A stretch of DNA of 64,000 nt from Scytonema sp. UIC 10036 (GCF_009725235.1 NZ_WJFC01000044.1:12712-76711); one strand, 5' to 3'; shown: positions 8,009 through 17,690, numbered from the stretch's first letter. Numbers and translations are program-made. The notes: generated by a model not told the origin, from the sequence alone.

Positions 8009-9358
8009 TCACTGTAAACTCTGCACATAAGCAGTAAATCGAGCGTTTTGAAGAGAATGAACGGCTATTCTAGAATCTAGCACCCAATATTGACGCCCAA
8101 AACGCACATAATGACGGGAATTTTCATTTTGTATAATTCCTATAACTGGAACTTTTGCTTTTTCTTTTTCCCCTAGTTGTGCATTTAACAAAACTGTTCT
8201 CAGGCGGTCTTGTTCTTCAATAGTTGTTGCTTGCAAAGGTGATAACTCTACCATCACCATTTGTACTGTCTCTACTGGTTCTGCATCTTCCACAATGAGT
8301 TGGATTTGCTCGTCTCTTCGCTCTAATTTTCCCCAGATAATTAACTTAACATCTACTGCTAGTAATGAATTAATTCGCTCGTAAATTTTAGGAAATACTA
8401 CAGCTTCTGACTGTGATGTTAAGTCTTCTATCTGCAAAATTGCCATAGGGTCGCCTTTTTTTGTCATAACTTTTTTCACCCCATTTAGCATGACAATAGC
8501 GGTCATTGTAGAATCTTCTTTTTGTTCCCCAAGTTGTGAAAGGTTAATTGGAGATAACACTCTTGCTGATTGACGTACAGCTTTTAAAGGATGATCTGAT
8601 ACATAAAAGCCTAGAAGTTCTTTTTCCATCCGCAATTTTTCTTGAGGGGGAAAATCAAGAACGGGTTTTGCTTTGGGTGCTGATTCAAAACCATTGGGAG
8701 TTTTGTTGGTACTTGTGCTAGAAAATCCACTCCCCAATAAATCAAAAAGATTTCCCTGTCCGCTGGCTCTATCTCTAGCACGGGATTGCGCCCAATCATA
8801 AATAAGTTCAAGATCGTGAACTAGCTGGTTGCGGTTGGAATCTATTTTGTCAAAAGCTCCGCAAGAAATCAGCGCTTCTAAAGTACGTCGGTTAACAGCA
8901 CGCAAATCCACGCGATCGCAAAAATTAGCTAAAGATTTAAACTCGCCTTCCGCTTCTCTTGCTTCCAAAATACAAGCTATAGCATTTTGTCCCACATTGC
9001 GAACTGCTGACAATCCAAATAAAATTTTTCCTCCTGAAGGAGTAAAATCTACACCCGAACGATTGATATCTGGAGGTTCTATTTGAATACCCATACTCAT
9101 ACAAGTGGCAATATATTTCTGCACCTTGTCTGTGTCATCACTGTTAGCTGTTAACAGTGCTGCCATATATTCCAAAGGATAATTAGCTTTCAAGTACGCA
9201 GTCTGATATGTGACATAGCCATACGCAGTTGAGTGAGATTTATTAAAACAGTTAGATGCGACTAAGCCATTTTTGATAACAAAATTATGGTCGCGTTCGA
9301 CCCCAATGTCGTATACAGATTGTTGACCTATAGATTTGCGCGTAATAATTTTAACCAT
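8009..9358 (-). CDS. dnaE: DNA polymerase III alpha subunit, C-terminal half, with N-terminal split-intein C-fragment (DnaE-C)
   Basis: Encodes the C-terminal product of a split dnaE gene. The first 36 residues, MVKIITRKSIGQ to GLVASN, are an intein C-fragment (block F VYDIGVERDHNF, block G ending Ala-Ser-Asn), followed by Cys+1 of the C-extein (CFNKSHSTAYGYVTY). In cyanobacteria the N-half, made from a distant gene, is joined to this part by protein trans-splicing to rebuild the replicative polymerase. The C-extein of about 413 residues carries the fingers end, a helix-hairpin-helix region and an OB fold (TMTAIVMLNGVKKVMTKKG). I place the start at ATG 9358, which exactly opens the intein; upstream in-frame sequence is repeat DNA. 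gatA is divergent. The N-half is not in this window. Confidence 0.95.
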   Translation of the reverse strand: MVKIITRKSIGQQSVYDIGVERDHNFVIKNGLVASNCFNKSHSTAYGYVTYQTAYLKANYPLEYMAALLTANSDDTDKVQKYIATCMSMGIQIEPPDINRSGVDFTPSGGKILFGLSAVRNVGQNAIACILEAREAEGEFKSLANFCDRVDLRAVNRRTLEALISCGAFDKIDSNRNQLVHDLELIYDWAQSRARDRASGQGNLFDLLGSGFSSTSTNKTPNGFESAPKAKPVLDFPPQEKLRMEKELLGFYVSDHPLKAVRQSARVLSPINLSQLGEQKEDSTMTAIVMLNGVKKVMTKKGDPMAILQIEDLTSQSEAVVFPKIYERINSLLAVDVKLIIWGKLERRDEQIQLIVEDAEPVETVQMVMVELSPLQATTIEEQDRLRTVLLNAQLGEKEKAKVPVIGIIQNENSRHYVRFGRQYWVLDSRIAVHSLQNARFTAYVQSLQ

Positions 9359-9360
9359 TT

Positions 9361-9400
9361 TTATAAGGGGGTAGGGGGTAGGGGGTAGGGAGTAGAGACT
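9361..9400. repeat. GGGGTAG heptamer array
   Basis: Tandem GGGGGTA units directly upstream of the dnaE-C start codon, on its 5' side. Confidence 0.75.
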
Positions 9401-9407
9401 GAGTACT

Positions 9408-9470
9408 ACCTCGTTCCAGCCTGAGGCTGGGAATGCCTTTCTAAGAGGCTCCGCCTCCTCTACTGAGCCA
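9408..9470. repeat. Palindromic dispersed repeat (CTCGTTCC...GAGGCTCCGCCTC family), copy 1
   Basis: Contains CAGCCTGAGGCTGG and GAGGCTCCGCCTC, each self-complementary. The same arrangement recurs at 29157-29212, 32134-32250 and 41642-41752, with a degenerate form at 27912-27958. It is in the dnaE-C leader. Confidence 0.8.
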
Positions 9471-9572
9471 GAGGGTGTAAGACAGCAGCCCACTCACCTG
9501 TATTACCAGTCGAAGCCTGAGAACCAGAGAATGAAGTATATATATAATGTAGATAAAATCATACTATGCAGA

Positions 9573-9610
9573 ACGATAAGCCGGGTACGGCTTGCGCCTC
9601 ACGATCGCAC
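9573..9610. repeat. CGATAAGCCGGGTACGGCTT repeat, gatA leader copy
   Basis: A 25-bp core (CGATAAGCCGGGTACGGCTT plus GCGCC) followed shortly by CGATCGCAC. An identical core with the same trailing HIP1-like sequence is found inside the aldo/keto reductase gene at 25954-25991. A fully palindromic relative lies at 32773-32806. Confidence 0.75.
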
Positions 9611-9684
9611 AACTCAACCAACTCGGTGTGCAGAAAGCCCGATCCTGTATTAAAATCAAGAACTTGAGTGAGAAAGGAGCAATC

Positions 9685-11139
9685 ATGGCATTCATCCGCG
9701 AGTTGCATACACAGTTAGTAAAAAAAGAACGTTCTGCGGTTGAAATTACTCAAGAGGCTTTAAACCGCATTCAAGCGGTGGAGCCGAAATTGCACAGTTT
9801 TTTGTCCGTGACTGCCGAACACGCGATCTTGCAAGCGCGGAAAGTGGATGCTAAAATCGCCGCCGGAGAAAATATTGGCATCCTTGCTGGAATTCCTATT
9901 GGTGTTAAGGACAATATGTGTACCAAGGGCATTCCCACTACCTGCGCCTCCCGAATTTTGGAAAACTTTGTTCCGCCATACGAGTCAACGGTGACGCAAA
10001 AACTGGCAGATGCAGATGCAGTTATGGTAGGAAAAACCAATTTAGATGAGTTTGCTATGGGTGGTTCTACAGAAACTTCCGCCTTCAAACTCACGGCTAA
10101 TCCTTGGGATTTGTCAAGAGTTCCGGGAGGTTCTTCAGGGGGTTCGGCGGCGGCAGTTGCTGCTGAAGAATGTGTTGTGTCTATAGGTTCCGATACAGGA
10201 GGTTCCATCAGACAACCAGCTTCTTTCTGTGGTGTTGTCGGAATGAAACCAACCTATGGGTTAGTTTCTCGTTATGGATTGGTGGCTTTTGCTTCGTCTT
10301 TGGATCAAATAGGTCCCTTCGGACGCACGGTAGAAGATGCTGCGATATTATTGAATGCGATCGCCGGACACGATCCTAAAGATTCCACGAGTCTAAAAGT
10401 AGAAATCCCCGATTACACTGTCAACCTTAAACCAGAACTGCCTAAAGGAAAGCTCAGAATCGGTGTTATCAAAGAAACCTTTGGTGAAGGATTAGATTCT
10501 GAGGTAGAACAAGCCATTAATAAAGCGCTGGAACAACTGCAAGAGTTAGGGGCAGAAATTCAAGAAATTTCCTGTCCTCGATTCCGAGATGGTTTACCCA
10601 GTTACTATATTATTGCTCCATCAGAGGCATCAGCAAACTTAGCCCGTTACGATGGGGTGAAGTATGGCTACCGTGCGGCTGATGCAGAAAATTTGCTGTC
10701 AATGTATACCCGTACCCGTGCAACTGGCTTTGGTGCAGAAGTCAAACGCCGGATTATGATTGGCACTTATGCTCTTTCTGCTGGTTATTACGACGCCTAC
10801 TATCTCAAAGCGCAAAAAGTCCGCACTCTCATCAAACAAGATTTTGAAAAAGCTTTTGAAAAAGTAGACGTGTTGGTTTGTCCCACAGCACCTACGACTG
10901 CGTTTAAAGCAGGAGAAAAAACTGCCGATCCCTTAAGTATGTACTTGGTTGACTTGATGACTATTCCTGTCAATCTTGCAGGTTTACCTGGGATCAGTGT
11001 TCCCTGTGGTTTTGATAGCCATGGATTACCAATTGGCTTGCAGTTGATAGGAAACGTGCTGAGAGAAGATCGGCTCTTTCAAGTTGCCTACGCCTACGAA
11101 CAGTCAACCACTTGGCATCAGCAAAAACCGAAAATTTAG
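9685..11139 (+). CDS. gatA: Asp-tRNA(Asn)/Glu-tRNA(Gln) amidotransferase subunit A
   Basis: Amidase subunit of GatCAB, which releases ammonia from glutamine to convert Glu-tRNA(Gln) and Asp-tRNA(Asn) to Gln-tRNA and Asn-tRNA. The Ser-cisSer-Lys amidase core is complete: Lys in GVKDNMC, the Gly/Ser-rich loop [13 protein letters not shown] and the nucleophile in [12 protein letters not shown]. From ATG 9685 the protein is 484 aa, the normal GatA length; upstream in-frame codons from 9592 are repeat-derived and not conserved-looking. AGAAAGGAGCAATC before the ATG gives a good ribosome-binding site. gatB/gatC are not adjacent, as is usual in cyanobacteria. Confidence 0.96.
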   Translation: MAFIRELHTQLVKKERSAVEITQEALNRIQAVEPKLHSFLSVTAEHAILQARKVDAKIAAGENIGILAGIPIGVKDNMCTKGIPTTCASRILENFVPPYESTVTQKLADADAVMVGKTNLDEFAMGGSTETSAFKLTANPWDLSRVPGGSSGGSAAAVAAEECVVSIGSDTGGSIRQPASFCGVVGMKPTYGLVSRYGLVAFASSLDQIGPFGRTVEDAAILLNAIAGHDPKDSTSLKVEIPDYTVNLKPELPKGKLRIGVIKETFGEGLDSEVEQAINKALEQLQELGAEIQEISCPRFRDGLPSYYIIAPSEASANLARYDGVKYGYRAADAENLLSMYTRTRATGFGAEVKRRIMIGTYALSAGYYDAYYLKAQKVRTLIKQDFEKAFEKVDVLVCPTAPTTAFKAGEKTADPLSMYLVDLMTIPVNLAGLPGISVPCGFDSHGLPIGLQLIGNVLREDRLFQVAYAYEQSTTWHQQKPKI

Positions 11140-11285
11140 TTAGTGGTTAGTGGTTAGTGGTTAGTGGTTAGTGGTTGGTGGTTAGTGGTTAGTGGTTTGT
11201 GGTTAGTGGTTAGTTGTTAGTAGTGAGCAACCAACAACCAACAACCAACAACCAACAACTAACCACTAACCACTAACAACCAACT
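11139..11285. repeat. TTAGTGG heptamer array with inverted second half
   Basis: About ten GTTAGTG units (11140-11225) followed by AACCAAC/CCACTAA units in the opposite sense (11228-11285). The halves are complementary, so the array can form a long hairpin between the convergent gatA and RodZ-like genes. Confidence 0.85.
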
Positions 11286-12213
11286 ATTGACCATTAACGA
11301 CTTCTGAGGTATACTTAACCTGTTTTACTGTACCCGGTTTTCCCAACGGTGCTGCTTGCTGGTTCTTTGTAGAAACCATCACTGCACCAGCATTGCCAGA
11401 ACGAATCACTAACTCTTTTTTTGCTGTCCAAGATTTTCGTTCTCCCTTGGTTAAGGTTCCCTCGAATTCTGTTTTGCCATCTACTTGGACTCGTAGCCAG
11501 GATTCATCTTGAAGTTCGATAGAAACTTCTACGGGTGAAGTAGCTTCTGCTGAAGGAGATGTTGTGGGAGTCGGGGCGATCGCAGCATTTGAGGAAGGTT
11601 CTGGCGTTGGGGTAACATTAGTCGTAGGTGTTACCTCCAGTTGTGATGTTCTGGAAGTAGGAGCGATCGATACCCTTGGTGTTGGAATGGGTGAAGGAGT
11701 TTGTTGTGCGACTGGGAATGCTTTTGGAGATGGCTCGGATATTACTTTTGAAGCTGTTTTCTTTTCAGAGGAGAGTTGAGATGTTTTTTCTTTGCTGAAA
11801 GATTCAGCAGATGGACGTGGAGGATTAAGTATATATAAAAGTCCCAATGAGGCTGCGACTAACAGCAAAACATATGGTACTGCTAAAGGTATGTATATAT
11901 CTGGTTTTTTATTTAACTCCCTGTCGTCTTGGCTGGGTTGTGGAGGCGGAGAGCAAATACTAGCAAAGTCTTGTGCTATGGCTGTTCCATCCAATCCTAT
12001 AGCATCACCGTAATGGCGTACAAACCCTTGAACGTAGACAGGCTCGGGTAGTTCTTCAAATCTTCCCTCTTCTAAGGCTTGTAAGAAAATAGGGCGAATC
12101 CGCGTATAAGCTGCTAGTTCGTCTATACGTATCGATCTTTCCTCTCTTACTTGCCGTAGACGTGCAACTACTTCCATGAGTTGCTCCTCTTGAGCCTTGC
12201 TTGACAGCTTCAC
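11284..12213 (-). CDS. RodZ-like HTH membrane protein (HTH_25 + DUF4115)
   Basis: A 309-residue protein. Residues ~8-85 form an XRE-like helix-turn-helix (LRQVREERSIRIDELAAYT ... VQGFVRHYGDAIGLD). One membrane segment follows at about 108-128 (IPLAVPYVLLLVAASLGLLYI), then a Ser/Thr/Pro-rich linker (~130-220) and a C-terminal beta domain (VSIELQDESWLRVQVDGK ... GKPGTVKQVKY). This is the layout of RodZ, which links MreB to the cell wall, but the relatives in cyanobacteria are not all involved in shape. A second HTH_25 protein is at 13700-14785. The gene is on its own with an AT-rich 150-bp leader. Confidence 0.85.
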   Translation of the reverse strand: MKLSSKAQEEQLMEVVARLRQVREERSIRIDELAAYTRIRPIFLQALEEGRFEELPEPVYVQGFVRHYGDAIGLDGTAIAQDFASICSPPPQPSQDDRELNKKPDIYIPLAVPYVLLLVAASLGLLYILNPPRPSAESFSKEKTSQLSSEKKTASKVISEPSPKAFPVAQQTPSPIPTPRVSIAPTSRTSQLEVTPTTNVTPTPEPSSNAAIAPTPTTSPSAEATSPVEVSIELQDESWLRVQVDGKTEFEGTLTKGERKSWTAKKELVIRSGNAGAVMVSTKNQQAAPLGKPGTVKQVKYTSEVVNGQ

Positions 12214-12399
12214 CGTCTTCTCCTCTTTTTTGCTAATCTTAAAGCATTAATTAACCAATCCACTGAAAGAGTGATAGAAATTTTTACTATTTACTATTTA
12301 CTAATATTATAATAAATCATTTTTTCAGCACGGATTCATAATTTTGTTGAGATAAAGCTATTGTGTTTGACTGGTCATATTGTTTTTATAAATACTTCC

Positions 12400-13302
12400 A
12401 TGATAATAAATAAGCTGCAACAACCAATACAATTGCTGTTCGTATTTACGAGTGTTGCTATAGTTATAACCTACTGCGCTGTCTGCATATTGCTTTTTCT
12501 ACAGCAATCTCGGTTTATCTTTTTTCCCTCTTCCATTATTGAAACAACACCAGAGTTTTTCAATCTCAATTATGAAGAAGTCTGGTTACCTCTCAAGGTT
12601 TCATCTAGCAAAGTGCAACGCGTCCACGGTTGGTGGCTACCTTCTAGCCAAGCTGACGGCAAAGTGCTGCTGTATTTTCATGGCAATAGTATCAACATTG
12701 GAGCCAACGTCGTTCGAGCGCATCGGTTTCATCAACTAGGGTTTTCAGTCTTCCTATTTGATTATCGCGGATACGGTCGCAGTGAAGGAAGCTTTCCCAG
12801 TGAGTTACGAATTTATCAAGATGCAGCGACAGCTTGGGAGTACTTAGTCAGTCAGCGCCAAATTTCACCCAACAAAATTTTTCTCTACGGGCATTCCTTG
12901 GGAGGTGCTGTAGCGATCGATCTAGCTGTCAAGCACCCAGAAGCCGCAGGCTTGATTGTAGAAGGCTCTTTTACCTCCATCCGCAAGATAATTGCCCATC
13001 GGAACAATTTTTGGATGCTGCCAGTCAACTTAATTCTAAAACAGCGGTTTGACTCTATCGTGAAAGTGCCAAATTTAAAAATACCAGTTTTATTTATTCA
13101 TGGCACTGCTGATGAGGTAGTTCCCGCCTTTATGAGCAGGAACCTGTATGAAGCGACTCCCGAACCAAAGAACCTAGTTCTAATTTCAGGAGGAGGACAT
13201 AATGATGTGGCAGAGGTTGCTCCTTCTGTCTATTATCAGGCAGTACAGTCTTTTGTGAAATACGTGCAGGATCGCAAAAGATCGCAATTCGTATTGGAAT
13301 AG
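12400..13302 (+). CDS. Membrane-anchored alpha/beta hydrolase (BEM46/ABHD13-like)
   Basis: A serine-hydrolase-fold protein of about 300 residues with an N-terminal membrane anchor (residues ~12-35, FVFTSVAIVITYCAVCILLF). Motifs: YFHGNSINIG oxyanion region, DYRGYGRSEG, nucleophile elbow GHSLGGAVAIDLA, acid in HGTADEVVP and His in ISGGGHNDV. This order is that of the BEM46/ABHD12-13 group, usually lipases or thioesterases of unknown substrate. The ATG at 12400 is preferred over the TTG at 12361. It is divergent from the RodZ-like gene across about 190 bp. Confidence 0.87.
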   Translation: MIINKLQQPIQLLFVFTSVAIVITYCAVCILLFLQQSRFIFFPSSIIETTPEFFNLNYEEVWLPLKVSSSKVQRVHGWWLPSSQADGKVLLYFHGNSINIGANVVRAHRFHQLGFSVFLFDYRGYGRSEGSFPSELRIYQDAATAWEYLVSQRQISPNKIFLYGHSLGGAVAIDLAVKHPEAAGLIVEGSFTSIRKIIAHRNNFWMLPVNLILKQRFDSIVKVPNLKIPVLFIHGTADEVVPAFMSRNLYEATPEPKNLVLISGGGHNDVAEVAPSVYYQAVQSFVKYVQDRKRSQFVLE

Positions 13303-13699
13303 GGTTGTGATGAGGGATGAAGGCTAAAGGATAAAGTATCAAAAATTTGATTTTTTCCTTCACTGAATAAGTCACATGCACCATAGATATATCTAGGGGC
13401 TACGATTTATATTGATTTTGTTTATACTCAGGAATTTTCTTGATTGTATTAAGAAAGACGTTTTTATGCGTAATTTTACAAGCAATCGTTTCTTGGATGC
13501 TACCAAGAAAAAAAATACGATCTCTTACCTAATAAGACGTTTAAATAACAGTCTTCTTATTTTTCAATGTGATTTTGACTGCATCCCTCATTAGACAGAG
13601 AAAAATGATACGTATCCATCCGGAGATGATAAGAAACCGTAGAAGAAATTACATAAGTGAAACTTCGCATTGCTCAACTGCCGAAAGAGGCTTCCTACA
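13303..13699. other. Gap without a supported gene
   Basis: AT-rich, contains short open frames with no recognisable similarity and no good ribosome-binding sites. Probably the promoter region of the HTH gene at 13700. Confidence 0.3.
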
Positions 13700-14785
13700 A
13701 TGGCTACCACATCCCTGTACTTATTAAAATCTCCCGGTCATCCAGCTATAGAAATTTCTCAGGATGAATTACGATCGCTCTTAGATGAAATAGAAACCGA
13801 ATTACATCAAAGTAAAGTTTATCGTCGTGCTCTCGCTATGATGCAACAGTTGCTGGGTTCATCAGGTGAACAAGCCCAAGCACTGTTTCAATCTATAGGT
13901 AGAGAAGCAATTGGTTTAGCTTTTCGCCAATTTGTACAACACTCCCAAAAGGCAGAAGAAGAACACAAGCAATTAGAAAACGACCATCAGACAGACAACA
14001 ATAATATAGAAATTGTAGCCACTCTTTCTGAAGAAGCAGAGGTTGTTGATTTCACACCTTGCTTAACAGATGTTAGAGCACACCAAAAAGAGAGTGTTGA
14101 AACAACTGTTCAAAATGATGTGCCATCAAAACCAGAGGTCGTACAAACTATAAAAAGCCAGCCCGCAAAGAAAAAGCAAAGCGGGTGGTTTAGGAACAAA
14201 AAGCCAACAAAAGCTGAACTAGCCGAACAAAAAGCTCAACAACGTATAGAAAGCCTGCGTCAAGTTGGTCAAAAACTGCGGCAAGTTCGAGAGTCGCAAG
14301 GTTTATCACTGAACCAACTTCACGTTTATACTCACGTACCCATCCATCAAATGGCAGCAATTGAAGAAGGTAACTGGGACGCATTGGCAGAAGATGTCTA
14401 TGTTCGAGGCTTCATCCGTGTTATGGGCAATGCCCTAGGGCTGGATGGCACAAATTTAGCTGCTTCTTTACCTGTTCCAGAACCAACAAAATTAGTGTTG
14501 CCAACCTCTTATCAATCTCAACTGCAATCCAGTAACTTAGGATTTGGAATCAAACCAGTGCATCTTTATGTAGGGTATGCAGCTCTTGTTGCTGGTTCCT
14601 TGGGAGGATTATCAATCATGTCTCAGCAAGCTAACGCAAATGCGAGTATGGAGACAGGTGAAGTACCGTCCTCTTCTATCAAGCAGTCTTTGAAAGACGA
14701 AAAACTAACTTCCAAACCAGGGCTGCAGTCTAGCACAGCAGGGATCGCGGTTGGTTCTGATATTGCCCCACCAGAAGCACTGTAG
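13700..14785 (+). CDS. HTH_25 (RodZ-like) domain protein with long N-terminal helical region
   Basis: A 361-residue protein from ATG 13700. The first ~95 residues are a helical module (ISQDELRSLLDEIETEL ... ALFQSIGREAIGLAFRQF). An acidic linker and a basic patch (KKKQSGWFRNKKPTKAE) follow, then an HTH_25 domain at roughly 195-270 (LRQVRESQGLSLNQLHVYT ... VRGFIRVMGNALGLDG). One membrane helix is near 295-315 (LYVGYAALVAGSLGGLSIM), followed by a short tail. It lacks the DUF4115 beta domain of the gene at 11284-12213. Membrane-tethered DNA- or protein-binding role is inferred; no partner is evident. Confidence 0.8.
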   Translation: MATTSLYLLKSPGHPAIEISQDELRSLLDEIETELHQSKVYRRALAMMQQLLGSSGEQAQALFQSIGREAIGLAFRQFVQHSQKAEEEHKQLENDHQTDNNNIEIVATLSEEAEVVDFTPCLTDVRAHQKESVETTVQNDVPSKPEVVQTIKSQPAKKKQSGWFRNKKPTKAELAEQKAQQRIESLRQVGQKLRQVRESQGLSLNQLHVYTHVPIHQMAAIEEGNWDALAEDVYVRGFIRVMGNALGLDGTNLAASLPVPEPTKLVLPTSYQSQLQSSNLGFGIKPVHLYVGYAALVAGSLGGLSIMSQQANANASMETGEVPSSSIKQSLKDEKLTSKPGLQSSTAGIAVGSDIAPPEAL

Positions 14786-14794
14786 ATTTTGGAT

Positions 14795-14885
14795 GCGTGG
14801 ATTTTGGATTTTGGATTATTCGATTTTGGATTTTGGATGCGTGGATTTTGGATTACCAATAACCACTGGTCACTGGTCACTGTAA
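14795..14885. repeat. TTTTGGA and TCACTGG heptamer runs
   Basis: Tandem GATTTTGGATT units with interspersed TGCGTGGATT, then CACTGGTCACTGGTCACTG. Both are STRR-like arrays after the HTH gene. Confidence 0.7.
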
Positions 14886-14954
14886 ACAGCAACTCCGCCT
14901 GAAGCTCTAAAATTCAGACGGAGTTTCACAACTTATTGAAAATCTCCTGAAGCT

Positions 14955-15155
14955 TTATTTTAAAAGCCTTGTTACCCTAACATCATATTCAGTGCATCGT
15001 GGGCGATCGTTTCTAGCCTGAATGCGTGCCATAGTATTAGCTTTGAATTTTGATTCAGCGTCTATTTCGTAACGTCTTGTCTCGCTTTGAAAAGTACTAT
15101 TTAATTGGTCTAGACATTCTCTAGTATCAACTAATACCTCATATGTATGAACCAT
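14955..15155 (-). CDS. Small conserved-looking protein, 66 aa
   Basis: I do not recognise the family. Support for a real gene is a strong ribosome-binding site, GGAGG eight bases before the ATG at 15155 on the minus strand, and a hydrophilic, charged composition (ETRRYEIDAESKF, ARIQARNDRPRC) with two Cys and no membrane segment. The N-terminus MVHTYEVLVDTRECL could form a beta strand. It is isolated, with an AT-rich leader. Confidence 0.6.
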   Translation of the reverse strand: MVHTYEVLVDTRECLDQLNSTFQSETRRYEIDAESKFKANTMARIQARNDRPRCTEYDVRVTRLLK

Positions 15156-15399
15156 TTTAGGGCCTCCAAATGCTCATTGAGCAAACTATGAGAATGTATC
15201 TAGTATATGAACTGAAAGAGATGCCTGTTCGCTAACACATACAATTCTTCATTGAAAGCTACATAGTTAGCGAAAGTATATGTAACTTCATCAATTCAGT
15301 GACTTTACTATAGTTTTTATTAAAAAATGCAACTTTCATTGTAATTAAATAATGTCAGTAGATGCAGGTCAATGAATTTTGCAGCGTGTAATTTGGCTT

Positions 15400-15432
15400 A
15401 GATCCCCGACTTTTTTGAAAAGTCGGGGATCT
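15400..15432. repeat. Perfect 15-bp palindrome (GATCCCCGACTTTT type)
   Basis: AGATCCCCGACTTTT (15400-15414) pairs perfectly with its complement at 15418-15432 around a TTG loop. This sequence is a familiar interspersed palindrome of filamentous cyanobacteria. It lies 170 bp before the amylase gene and could act in either strand's transcript. Confidence 0.75.
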
Positions 15433-15601
15433 AGAACCTACGGAGTCCCCATCTTCAAAACAGCGTTGCTACTACCAAAGATAGATAGTTAAACCCAAAG
15501 ATAGATTAGATAATACTCTCAACACATACCCAATCAATGTTTTATAAATAACATTGTTTGCGGACACAGCAACCTGTAAATTTAGAGATACGTTCTTAAA
15601 T

Positions 15602-17530
15602 ATGGTTAACACCCCTCCCTCGTTATTTTCCGAAGAGCAGTACAAAGTAGATGATGCCAGTGCAGAAGTCTCTGCCATTATTGAAACAACACCATTAGAG
15701 ACAGAAATTGACCTAGAGTTTCTCTTTACTAGAGATATTGAATTTCGTCAAGAAACTCTCTACTTTCTTGTGGTCGATCGCTTTCACGATGGCGATTTAG
15801 ACAACAGCACAGGTGCCAACGCAGAACTGTACGATCCCAACAAACAGGATTGGGGGAAATACTGGGGAGGCGACTTACAGGGTGTTATCGACCAATTAGA
15901 TTATTTGAAAAATATGGGAGTTACTGCCATCTGGTTAACTCCTTTATTTGAGCAAATAGAAGACTTATTTGTGGGCAATGCAGCCATGCACGGCTACTGG
16001 ACAAGGGATTTTAAACGAATCAATCCTAGATTCATTGCCACGGGGGAAGAACCTTCTTTAAACAAAACGCAGGAAACAAGAAATACAACATTTGACAAGT
16101 TGATTGATGAACTGCACAAGCGTAAGATGAAGCTAGTGCTAGATATAGTTTGCAACCACAGCAGCCCTGATATCAGTGGTCGTAAAGGTGAACTCTACGA
16201 CGATGGAGTCAAAATTGCTGACTTTAACGATGATAAAGATCATTGGTATCACCACTATGGTGAAGTACAAGATTGGGAAAATGAATGGCAAGTACAAAAC
16301 TGTGAACTTGCTGGTCTAGCAACCTTTAATGAAAATAATATCAATTACCGTAGCTACATCAAAGCAGCAATTAAACAATGGTTGGATCGCGGTGTTGATG
16401 CACTGCGAGTAGATACTGTCAAGCATATGCCCATCTGGTTTTGGCAAGAATTTACTGGTGATATGTACAATCACAAGCCAGATGTGTTTATTTTTGGTGA
16501 ATGGATTTATAATCATCCCCAAGACGATCGCTCTGTGGAGTTTGCCAACAACTCTGGCATGACAATTTTAGATTTTGGGTTGTGTGTCGCTATTAGGCAA
16601 GCTTTAGGTGAAAGTGCTGAAGCCGGATTTTATCTAATTAAAGACATTTTTGATTTAGATTATCGGTACAATGGGGCGACAGAACTCATCACCTTCATTG
16701 ACAATCACGATATGCCTCGCTTCCAATCGTTGAATGCCGATCCAGCGAGGTTAAAGTTAGCAACTGTCCTTATCATGACATCTCGCGGTATTCCCTGTAT
16801 CTATTACGGTACGGAACAATATCTCCACGACGATACCAATGGCGGTAACGACCCCTACAATCGCCCAATGATGGACAAGTGGGATACAGATACGGAAATA
16901 TATCGCTATATCAGGTTATTATCTGGTTTGCGGCGACTCAATCCGGCTGTGTCAATGGGCAGCCAATGGGAAAAATATATTACCCCTGATATCTACTGTT
17001 ATGTACGCCGCTATCGGGACTCGGTGTGTTTTGTTGCACTTAATAGAGGTGGTTCTGTTATCATACCAGAAGTTGCCACAGACTTACCAGATGGAGAACA
17101 TACCTGTGTAATGACTCGCAATAAATATGAAGTCAAAGATGGTAAAATTTATGACCTGCAAATAGAAGAACACGGGGTTATTGTATTGAGCCGTGTTGGA
17201 GAGCGAGTCAAAGGGCAAACTATTGTACGCGCACAGCTTAACGGAGTGCGTACTCAACTAGGTGAAAGAATTGTAGTCATTGGTGACTGTCCGGAATTGG
17301 GTAATTGGGATATCGCCAAAGCATATCCTCTGGAATACATAAACGAAAATACATGGTTTGCTGAAATTCCCTTTAATGAAAGCGCTGGTAAACTCATTAG
17401 CTATAAATACGCCATGTTGAGAGAAGGAACTTCCCCCCTCCGAGAAAATCTCATGACTCGCCGTTGGGTTATAGCTAAAGAAGGTACTGTTAAGTGGCGC
17501 GATACTTGGGCTTCAGGACGAGAATCGTAG
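15602..17530 (+). CDS. GH13 alpha-amylase family glycosidase with C-terminal starch-binding (CBM20-like) domain
   Basis: A 642-residue glycoside hydrolase acting on alpha-glucans, so it likely has a role in glycogen or maltodextrin turnover. The four GH13 regions are present: LDIVCNHSS, DALRVDTVKHM (nucleophile Asp), FIFGEWIYN (acid/base Glu) and FIDNHDMPRF. The opening QETLYFLVVDRFHDGD is typical of cyclomaltodextrinase/CGTase-like members. Residues ~545-635 (RAQLNGVRTQLGERIVVIG ... CPELGNWDIAKAYPLEY) form a CBM20-like starch-binding module. No export signal is seen after ATG 15602, so it may be cytoplasmic. The precise specificity (amylase, CGTase, pullulanase-like) cannot be fixed. Confidence 0.93.
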   Translation: MVNTPPSLFSEEQYKVDDASAEVSAIIETTPLETEIDLEFLFTRDIEFRQETLYFLVVDRFHDGDLDNSTGANAELYDPNKQDWGKYWGGDLQGVIDQLDYLKNMGVTAIWLTPLFEQIEDLFVGNAAMHGYWTRDFKRINPRFIATGEEPSLNKTQETRNTTFDKLIDELHKRKMKLVLDIVCNHSSPDISGRKGELYDDGVKIADFNDDKDHWYHHYGEVQDWENEWQVQNCELAGLATFNENNINYRSYIKAAIKQWLDRGVDALRVDTVKHMPIWFWQEFTGDMYNHKPDVFIFGEWIYNHPQDDRSVEFANNSGMTILDFGLCVAIRQALGESAEAGFYLIKDIFDLDYRYNGATELITFIDNHDMPRFQSLNADPARLKLATVLIMTSRGIPCIYYGTEQYLHDDTNGGNDPYNRPMMDKWDTDTEIYRYIRLLSGLRRLNPAVSMGSQWEKYITPDIYCYVRRYRDSVCFVALNRGGSVIIPEVATDLPDGEHTCVMTRNKYEVKDGKIYDLQIEEHGVIVLSRVGERVKGQTIVRAQLNGVRTQLGERIVVIGDCPELGNWDIAKAYPLEYINENTWFAEIPFNESAGKLISYKYAMLREGTSPLRENLMTRRWVIAKEGTVKWRDTWASGRES

Positions 17531-17690
17531 GATTGTAACACTTTGCCTAATTCACGAAGACAAACAGGGGTATGGCGAGCATTGGCTACCATTTAATGTT
17601 GGTGACCAATGCTCGCTCTATATGCCAAAGTGGAATTTTAGCGTGCAAAGGGAGTAGGATTGTAAAACTTCGCCCAATTCATGGACACCT
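17527..17690. repeat. Pair of direct repeats flanking a strong hairpin
   Basis: GTAGGATTGTAA with a following CCTAATTCA/CCCAATTCA block occurs at 17527-17562 and again at 17654-17689. Between them GCGAGCATTGG (17575-17585) pairs with its complement ending at 17616. The hairpin may terminate the amylase transcript; the direct repeats suggest a local duplication. Confidence 0.55.

Noticed and set aside
9359..9493. A 45-codon N-terminal extension of the DnaE C-half
   Set aside because: The extension is translated from a GGGGTAG array and a palindromic repeat; ATG 9358 begins exactly with the conserved intein C-fragment.
9771..10208. Long minus-strand open frame inside gatA
   Set aside because: Antisense shadow of a conserved gene; composition rich in Ser/Thr/Pro from reverse reading.
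13412..13594. 60-codon frame before the HTH gene
   Set aside because: No ribosome-binding site, low-complexity AT-rich composition, no similarity.
15400..15432. Calling the palindrome a terminator of the 66-aa gene
   Set aside because: It lies upstream, not downstream, of that minus-strand gene and 170 bp before the amylase; it is better described as an interspersed palindrome.
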